Shown here one piece after another: positions 7,207 through 11,780 of a stretch of 11,780 nucleotides of DNA (positions are counted from its first letter, which is position 1; each line of letters starts with the position of its first letter). Below the pieces are notes generated by a model. The model ran no database searches. It was not told the DNA's origin and worked only from the letters and a program-made list of their open reading frames with translations. The stretch lies in NCBI GenBank assembly GCA_030630245.1, contig DAOVNL010000008.1, positions 1-11,780 of the forward strand, given 5' to 3'. The translations under genes and the position numbers were made by a program. This DNA comes from Candidatus Omnitrophota bacterium (lineage in GTDB: Bacteria > Omnitrophota > Gorgyraeia > B26-G9).

Positions 7207-8852
7207 CTGAATAGTTTTTCCAGTCCTTTTTTAAGCTGCTCCTGAAGCTCAGATTTTCCTGCTTCCCCTTCTTTTCCCTGGTTGAAAATATTTTTCAGCT
7301 CTCCTTTGATCTTGCTTTTTATTATATGCTTAACCGGCAAAGGAACGATCTTATATTTCAGCTGAGAAAGCTTATCGTAAACCCTTACTTTTGCAAGCGG
7401 CGCACCCGTTTCATCGGAAGCAAAGCTTAATAATTGGCCTATGCCCCCCGCGCTTTGAACGAATTCCGGGCTTAGTTTAAACATTACTTCAAAATCAACA
7501 TATTGCTCAAGGTCAATATAACCAATGCCGGAAATTACCGCCTCAGCAGCGATCATGATCATGTCCTGTGTTTGCAGCTTTCCGTCGCTCAGAGAAAATG
7601 TGGCCGAAGCCTCTTTTATGTTCATATCTGATAGCCGGGCAACTCCCAGGGAATCGGCAACTTTGGCAAAGTTAGCCGGCATTTTGACTTTTCCTTCAAT
7701 GACTTTAAACCATCCGGTACCGTTAAGCAGGTTTAAGTCAACCGCGCTGCCGGATATTCCAACATGGGCATTAAGTACTCCCTGCCCCATATTCTCTCCG
7801 ATAACATCCTCTACCAGCGGCTCAATATCTATGTCCTGGAAATCTATTGAGCATTGCACCGGAATATCCTTATCAACTATTGCCGCCTTTACAGCTCCGG
7901 TAATCTTACCGCCATAAAAATCACAGTCTAAGGGCGCAAGATTTAAAACCCCGTTTTCAAGCTTAATATCCGCTTTTAAATTTGCGATCTTTATTTTGTC
8001 TACCGATGCTTTACTGAGCAGTATTTTTGCATCAGCGCTCAGGGTATCTATTCCGGCAGGCGCTCCTTTGCATTCAGCAGTTACTTCACAATCTCCCGCA
8101 AGAGCGGGTAACGGAATCCCTGAGAAAATACCGGCGATATCCTTTAATTTTATGAGTCCCTCAAGAGTAAAATCAATATTTGGATTTTCAAGATTTGATA
8201 CCCTGCCTTTTATGGAAAGATTTGTGTCAACATAATCAATATCAAAATTTTTTATAATTATATCTTTTTTATCATAATCACCCGCGATTCGCGCGTTTAA
8301 CATCTGCCCGCCTATAGCCGCGGAGATATTTTCGCTGGAAAAGCTGCTTTGCGAACAGATAATTCTCCCCTGTATTTTTGTAATTTCACCTGTTTCCTTA
8401 ATACCCTTTACATTTATATCCTCAAGCTCAGCAACTGCCGAAAAAGCCATGTCCTGTTTAGCTTTGATATTAATATCAAGGTCTATCACGCAGCCTCCCC
8501 GAGCCTCTATGCCCTGCTGTTTAAACGTAAGCCCTTTTATCCCCAGCCTCAGTTTTGCCGAAAACATATTCTTTCTTATAAAAGGAACAGATTTCAACCC
8601 AAAATCAACTGTATTGACCTCTAAAAAAGGCGTTTGATCAGCGTTTATTATTTCAACTTTAGAGAACAGGACTCCTTTAAGCGGAAAATAAAAAGCTTTT
8701 CCAATTCTCACCTTTTTCCCCAGATTTTCCTCCAACAAGTTTATCACCATAGGTTTTAGGTGTTTTGGGATATATACTTGATTCAAGTATATAAAAGCGC
8801 CGCCTATGATAGCTATCATCACCAACAACACTATAAAAACAATTTTTTTCAT
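7203..8852 (-). CDS. AsmA-like envelope protein
   Basis: 549 residues with one N-terminal membrane anchor (about 3-23, KKIVFIVLLVMIAIIGGAFI) and a long periplasmic body. The body is rich in short beta-strand patterns typical of the AsmA/TamB/YhdP lipid-bridge superfamily. The C-terminal part (about 375-470) has the AsmA C-terminal style: GTGWFKVIEGKVKMP, then KEASATFSLSDGKLQT, then a glycine-rich strand before LSPEF. It ends in a charged amphipathic helix. Members of the superfamily are implicated in phospholipid transport between the two membranes or in outer-membrane assembly; that role is inferred. The ATG has AAGGA eight bases upstream. It starts 20 bases after the patatin stop and overlaps nagA by four bases. 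I cannot assign it to a named subfamily. Confidence 0.83.
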   Translation of the reverse strand: MKKIVFIVLLVMIAIIGGAFIYLNQVYIPKHLKPMVINLLEENLGKKVRIGKAFYFPLKGVLFSKVEIINADQTPFLEVNTVDFGLKSVPFIRKNMFSAKLRLGIKGLTFKQQGIEARGGCVIDLDINIKAKQDMAFSAVAELEDINVKGIKETGEITKIQGRIICSQSSFSSENISAAIGGQMLNARIAGDYDKKDIIIKNFDIDYVDTNLSIKGRVSNLENPNIDFTLEGLIKLKDIAGIFSGIPLPALAGDCEVTAECKGAPAGIDTLSADAKILLSKASVDKIKIANLKADIKLENGVLNLAPLDCDFYGGKITGAVKAAIVDKDIPVQCSIDFQDIDIEPLVEDVIGENMGQGVLNAHVGISGSAVDLNLLNGTGWFKVIEGKVKMPANFAKVADSLGVARLSDMNIKEASATFSLSDGKLQTQDMIMIAAEAVISGIGYIDLEQYVDFEVMFKLSPEFVQSAGGIGQLLSFASDETGAPLAKVRVYDKLSQLKYKIVPLPVKHIIKSKIKGELKNIFNQGKEGEAGKSELQEQLKKGLEKLFR

Positions 8853-8872
8853 TTTTATTTTCCTTTATGAAA

Positions 8873-9805
8873 TTAATTTCCAATTTTAGGAAGAGAAAAA
8901 AAGTTTTTCCAGAATTTCTGCTTTTGCTTTCTTTTGATTACTTCCCATATTTGCTCTTTCATCGCTCGCGCAGCTTTTTCCCCTGCTTTAATACACTCAT
9001 CAGCCTTAGAAAAAGAAGCCCAGCCGACACTTGCCACATCAGGATGAATTATGATATCAGCCCCTTTTATTCTCATATCGCTTAGTTTCCAGGCACGTAT
9101 CGCATCTGCCTGAAACATTATGTCTAATCCGTTACCTAGTTTTTTATTATAATCAACCTTTGCTTCAACCCCTACGGCAATGACAACATCCGCTCCCATC
9201 ACCCTCGCGGCCTCAACCGGAACGCTGCCGATAATCCCTCCATCAACCAGTAAACGGTTTCCGTTCTTAACAGGCGGAAAAACACCCGGCAGGGACACAG
9301 AAGCCAGGACAGCTTCCTTTATACTTCCTTTTGAAATAATAACTTCCTGCCCGGTACGTAAATCTACACTCGTGCAGCAAAAAGGGATTTTAAATTTTCT
9401 AAAATCAGTGTCTATCTCAAGATGTTCGAACATCCAGGATATTTCCTTTCCGCTGAAAACCCATCTTTTTATTGCCCTTACATTAACCAGGACCATCTGC
9501 TTGACAAAAGAAAACAAAGACTGGATGATCAGCTTCTTTTCATCAGACGGGGAATATCCGCTTATCAATTTCTCTATGGCACTTACTTCTTTTCTGTCTG
9601 CCATTGCAAGCATCCGTCTTTCAATAGCATTGATATTCAGATTTAAGGCGTACTGCGCCCCGATCATTGCCCCCATGCTCGTGCCCGCGATCATATCAAT
9701 ACATACGCCTTCCTCCTGCAAAGCTCTTATCACCCCGATATGAGCAAGCCCGCGTACTCCGCCGCCTCCTAAAGCAAGTGCTACTTTCACACGATTTCTA
9801 CCCAT
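8873..9805 (-). CDS. Patatin-like phospholipase, RssA family
   Basis: A 310-residue alpha/beta hydrolase-like acyl hydrolase with a Ser-Asp dyad. The oxyanion glycine run GGGGVRGLAHIG (13-24), the nucleophile elbow GTSMG (41-45, Ser43) and the DGG motif with Asp188 (188-190) are intact, so it should be active on phospholipid or lysophospholipid acyl esters. There is no signal peptide, so it is probably cytoplasmic or bound to the inner membrane face, as for RssA-type proteins. The ATG at 9803-9805 follows GGGAG by 11 bases with an AAGGA closer in. It is the first gene of the unit, 53 bases from a strong promoter. Substrate is unknown. Confidence 0.92.
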   Translation of the reverse strand: MGRNRVKVALALGGGGVRGLAHIGVIRALQEEGVCIDMIAGTSMGAMIGAQYALNLNINAIERRMLAMADRKEVSAIEKLISGYSPSDEKKLIIQSLFSFVKQMVLVNVRAIKRWVFSGKEISWMFEHLEIDTDFRKFKIPFCCTSVDLRTGQEVIISKGSIKEAVLASVSLPGVFPPVKNGNRLLVDGGIIGSVPVEAARVMGADVVIAVGVEAKVDYNKKLGNGLDIMFQADAIRAWKLSDMRIKGADIIIHPDVASVGWASFSKADECIKAGEKAARAMKEQIWEVIKRKQKQKFWKNFFSLPKIGN

Positions 9806-9858
9806 AGTCCTTATAACTCCCTTAATTGTAAAATTGCAGTAAAAAATTAATTAACTTC

Positions 9859-9887
9859 ATTGTATGATTAGCCTTAGGAATTGTCAA
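9859..9887 (-). promoter_or_regulatory. Predicted sigma-70-type promoter of the patatin-asmA-nagA-glmS unit
   Basis: On the minus strand a perfect TTGACA (9882-9887), 17 bases, then TACAAT (9859-9864). Transcription would start near 9852, leaving a leader of about 47 bases. This is the best -35/-10 pair upstream of these four genes; I saw no internal promoter of comparable quality in the gene junctions. Confidence 0.75.
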
Positions 9888-9977
9888 TAAAAGCTTTGAG
9901 CTCATCCGGAATGAGGTAACAATATTAAGCTGCACTTCAGAATCCCGGAGAGTTTCTTTGTGAGGCAATTCGCACCC

Positions 9978-10238
9978 ATAGAGAAAAACCCTCATGGTTT
10001 TTCCCTATCGCTTCGCTCTTCCTTTTCCTTCCGCTACCCAGATTTTGCCAAACAGCAAAGCAAAATCTGCCCAAAGGGCCGACTGATTAAATCTTTCAAA
10101 ATTTAATCATGCTTGTCGGGGTAGTCCGAATTCCAACAAATTCGGACTAGAAGTTTCCTTCGCCGATTGCGACGGAATTCTCTTTGATAGAATTCCATCC
10201 TGCATCCTATGGATAAGGGGGAACAATCTTCCCCCTTA
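9978..10238. repeat. Array of consecutive short hairpins in an intergenic region
   Basis: Within 261 gene-free bases I count seven clear inverted repeats in a row: 9978-9990/9996-10008 (12 of 13); CAGATTTTGC at 10039-10048 with 10060-10069; TGATTAAAT at 10084-10092 with 10101-10109, enclosed by CCGAC/GTCGG (10079-10083/10115-10119); TAGTCCGAATT at 10122-10132 with 10139-10149; TTCCTTCG at 10155-10162 with 10170-10177 (7 of 8); GGAATTCT at 10174-10181 with 10189-10196; TAAGGGGGAA at 10214-10223 with 10229-10238. A minor GCCC/GGGC stem lies at 10069-10079. The arms differ in sequence, so this is not a tandem repeat. It sits between the tRNA-Glu terminator and the patatin promoter. Function unknown. 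Confidence 0.7.
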
Positions 10239-10271
10239 ATATCCCCTTTTTATCCCCTTGGTTACGCCTTC

Positions 10272-10305
10272 AAAAAAAATGACCACCCATAAAAAGTGAT
10301 CATTT
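10272..10305 (-). terminator. Rho-independent terminator behind tRNA-Glu
   Basis: The minus-strand transcript reads AAATGATCAC, a loop, then GTGGTCATTT, continuing into a run of eight T (10272-10279). The ten-pair stem (10277-10286 with 10296-10305) has one G-U pair. It lies six bases beyond the CCA end of tRNA-Glu and closes the tRNA-Lys/Glu transcript, probably also any read-through from frr. Confidence 0.88.
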
Positions 10306-10310
10306 ATTTT

Positions 10311-10388
10311 TGGCGTCCCCAAGGGGATTTGAACCCCTGTCGACAGATCGAAAATCTGTTGTCCTGGACCAGGCTAGACGATGGGGAC
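10311..10388 (-). tRNA. tRNA-Glu(UUC)
   Basis: The acceptor arms GTCCCCA/TGGGGAC are perfect. The anticodon stem ACAGA/TCTGT encloses TTTTCGA, giving anticodon TTC. The T arm AGGGG-TTCAAAT-CCCCT is perfect, the discriminator is G and CCA is encoded (10311-10313). It is separated from tRNA-Lys by 15 bases. Confidence 0.97.
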
Positions 10389-10403
10389 ATAATTGAAAAT
10401 AAG

Positions 10404-10479
10404 TGGTGAGCCGCCTTGGTCTCGAACCAAGCACAACCGCCTTAAAAGGGCGGTGCTCTACCAGATGAGCTAGCGGCCC
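10404..10479 (-). tRNA. tRNA-Lys(UUU)
   Basis: The acceptor arms GGGCCGC/GCGGCTC pair with one G-U. The D arm is GCTC/GAGC. The anticodon stem CCGCC/GGCGG encloses CTTTTAA, giving anticodon TTT. The T arm CTTGG-TTCGAGA-CCAAG is perfect, the discriminator is A and CCA is encoded (10404-10406). It lies 45 bases after the frr stop, so it may be co-transcribed with pyrH-frr. Confidence 0.97.
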
Positions 10480-10505
10480 ACTAAATCCTTCAATAAACTC
10501 AGGAC

Positions 10506-10528
10506 CTAAACGCGGTTACCGCGTTTAG
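10506..10528. repeat. Perfect inverted repeat over the frr stop codon
   Basis: CTAAACGCGGT (10506-10516) and ACCGCGTTTAG (10518-10528) are perfect reverse complements around one base. The TAA of frr (10525-10527) lies inside the 5' arm of the transcript. GC-rich centre and no following T run, so it is not a standard terminator. It may protect or process the junction between the frr message and the tRNA-Lys/Glu RNA. Confidence 0.65.
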
Positions 10529-11085
10529 ACTTCCATTATGTCGTTTTCTTTTTTCTTTGAAAAAGCTTCTAGATCATTAATACATTTATCCGTAAGCTTC
10601 TGGACATCTTCCTGGGCTTTAAAACATTCATCTTCCGCGACATTATTGTTTTTTTGCGCCTGCTTTATACTTTCGTTGGCTTCCCGGCGTACAGCCCGGA
10701 TCGCGACACGGCCTTCTTCTGTAAGCTTGTGAACTACTTTCACCAGCTCCGCGCGTCTTTCCTTTGTTAAAGGAGGAACGCTTAGGCGAATAACTTTTCC
10801 GTCATTTGAAGGAGGAATACCCAGTTCAGATTTTTGAATAGCCTTTTCAATAGCTCCGATACTTGATATATCCCAAGGCTGAATAACGATCAGCCTGGCC
10901 TCCGGAGTGGAAATACCCGCGAGCTGCTTTAAAGGGGTCAGTGTCCCGTAATAGTCCACACGCAATCCATCTACCAAAGCAGGGCTGGCTCTTCCTGTGC
11001 GAATAGTGCTAAAATCCTGAACGCAAACATCTACCGACTTCTTCATTTTAGCTTCAGCTTGACTAATTATTTCCTTAACTGGCAT
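10525..11085 (-). CDS. frr: Ribosome recycling factor
   Basis: Frr, with EF-G, splits post-termination ribosomes. At 186 residues it has the normal length (E. coli 185). The first helix of domain I leads into FSTIRTGRASPALVDG (25-40). The beta-rich domain II follows with YYGTLTPLKQLAGIS and IVIQPWD, and the two long C-terminal helices include the conserved GRVAIRAVRREAN stretch, which holds the arginines that contact 23S rRNA. The ATG is preceded by AGGGGG at suitable distance. It begins 45 bases after pyrH, the conserved pyrH-frr order seen in most bacteria. Confidence 0.97.
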   Translation of the reverse strand: MPVKEIISQAEAKMKKSVDVCVQDFSTIRTGRASPALVDGLRVDYYGTLTPLKQLAGISTPEARLIVIQPWDISSIGAIEKAIQKSELGIPPSNDGKVIRLSVPPLTKERRAELVKVVHKLTEEGRVAIRAVRREANESIKQAQKNNNVAEDECFKAQEDVQKLTDKCINDLEAFSKKKENDIMEV

Positions 11086-11130
11086 ACATACCCCCTAAAC
11101 AAATACTTTTTCGTCAGATTAAAATTTCCA

Positions 11131-11780
11131 TTACTTTACAAGGGTTCCAATCGACGCTCCCCGCATTACTTTCTTAATATTGCCTTTTTGAAAAAGATCG
11201 AAAACAACTATAGGTAATTTATTTTCCATACAAAGCGTAACCGCGGTGCGGTCAATAACCTTCAGATTCTTATTAATAACCTCAATATAGGTAAGCTTTT
11301 TTAACCTCGCAGCTTTCTTATTCTTCATCGGATCATCAGAATAAACACCGTCTACTTTTGTTGCTTTTAAGATCACATCCGCGTTTATCTCTATAGCCCG
11401 CAGCGCAGCAGCGGTATCAGTCGTAAAGTAAGGGTTGCCTGTGCCTCCGGCAAAGATTATGATCCTGCCCTTTTCTAAATGCCTGACTGCTCTCCTGCGG
11501 ATATAGGGTTCCGCAAGTTTCTGCATTTCTATCGCGGTCTGAACGCGCGTATGAACACCGATCTTTTCCAAAGCATCCTGCAGAGCCAGGGCATTAATAA
11601 CCGTCGCCAGCATACCCATATAGTCGGCAGTAACCCTGTCAATCGCCCTGCCTATTGTCGACGCAGCCCGGAAAATATTACCCGCTCCAACAACAATAGC
11701 GATTTCAAGGCCTAATCCATTTATTTCTTTTAGCTGTTCAGCTATATCTAAAAGAACCCCAGCATCAATTCCATATCCCT
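11131..11780 (-). CDS. pyrH: UMP kinase, 5' end missing
   Basis: PyrH phosphorylates UMP to UDP with ATP. The frame is open from the window edge, so about 215 residues are visible and roughly the first 20-25, including the KLSGE motif, lie outside. Visible motifs are GYGIDAGVL near the cut, VVGAGNIFR (phosphate-binding loop), the [12 protein letters not shown] helix, [14 protein letters not shown] and [10 protein letters not shown], all typical of the bacterial hexameric amino-acid-kinase-fold UMP kinase. An internal ATG at 11617-11619 (MGMLAT) is not the start, because conserved sequence continues upstream of it. Frr follows 45 bases later. Confidence 0.96.
   Translation of the reverse strand, partial: GYGIDAGVLLDIAEQLKEINGLGLEIAIVVGAGNIFRAASTIGRAIDRVTADYMGMLATVINALALQDALEKIGVHTRVQTAIEMQKLAEPYIRRRAVRHLEKGRIIIFAGGTGNPYFTTDTAAALRAIEINADVILKATKVDGVYSDDPMKNKKAARLKKLTYIEVINKNLKVIDRTAVTLCMENKLPIVVFDLFQKGNIKKVMRGASIGTLVK

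Noticed and set aside
7525..7917. Plus-strand frame of 130 codons opposite the AsmA-like gene
   Set aside because: Antisense shadow with low-complexity Ser/Pro/Ile composition and no family signature.
9180..9743. Plus-strand reading frame of 187 codons opposite the patatin gene
   Set aside because: It lies wholly antisense to a gene with intact catalytic motifs, has no ribosome site and shows no recognisable domain.
9902..9979. A 25-codon minus-strand frame starting at 9979
   Set aside because: No ribosome site, no similarity recognised, and it lies in the promoter-upstream region.
10018..10031. Perfect 14-base pyrimidine mirror repeat (CTTCCTT mirrored), possible triplex DNA
   Set aside because: Too short for a confident triplex claim; may be chance within a pyrimidine run.
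11131..11619. pyrH starting at the internal ATG (162 residues)
   Set aside because: Conserved UMP kinase sequence such as GAGNIFR continues upstream in frame to the window edge, so the gene is cut and not short.

Overview
The window reads as a piece of chromosome from a Gram-negative bacterium of roughly 40% GC. All nine protein genes and all four tRNA genes lie on the minus strand, so transcription runs from high to low coordinates. An AsmA-type envelope protein and an RssA-like patatin phospholipase point to a two-membrane cell. The divergent GTP-type PEP carboxykinase and the long-form PurC suggest an uncultured lineage; Omnitrophota or another relative of the PVC group is my best guess. 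That placement is inference from gene content, not from a marker tree.

Layout in the direction of transcription: pyrH (cut by the window end) and frr form the conserved translation/nucleotide pair. They are followed by tRNA-Lys(UUU) and tRNA-Glu(UUC) and a clear rho-independent terminator. Next comes about 430 bases without a gene, most of it a run of short hairpins (9978-10238). A very good sigma-70-like promoter (9859-9887) then starts a four-gene unit: patatin phospholipase, AsmA-like protein, nagA and glmS. The junctions are tight: 20 bases, a 4-base GTGA overlap, then 57 bases. After glmS a separate promoter drives tRNA-Val(UAC) and tRNA-Asp(GUC), which are separated by another set of hairpins and followed by a long stem-loop. 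A second gene-poor stretch (about 3187-3645) holds a 140-bp nested palindromic element with the GTCATTCTGAG / GAAGAATCTC core. Finally a strong extended -10 promoter starts pckG, purC and a small Cys-rich two-CW-like protein.

How the genes work together: NagA and GlmS both produce glucosamine-6-phosphate, one by deacetylating recycled GlcNAc-6-P and the other by de novo synthesis from fructose-6-P. With the patatin and AsmA genes the unit looks like an envelope-maintenance operon (amino-sugar supply plus phospholipid handling). pckG and purC connect central carbon and purine synthesis. PyrH and Frr serve pyrimidine nucleotides and ribosome recycling.

I saw no defence system, CRISPR array, phage gene or transposase. 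The parts that known genes do not explain are the hairpin-rich spacers, the MITE-like palindrome, a helical insertion of about 45 residues in GlmS, and altered substrate-loop motifs in PckG.
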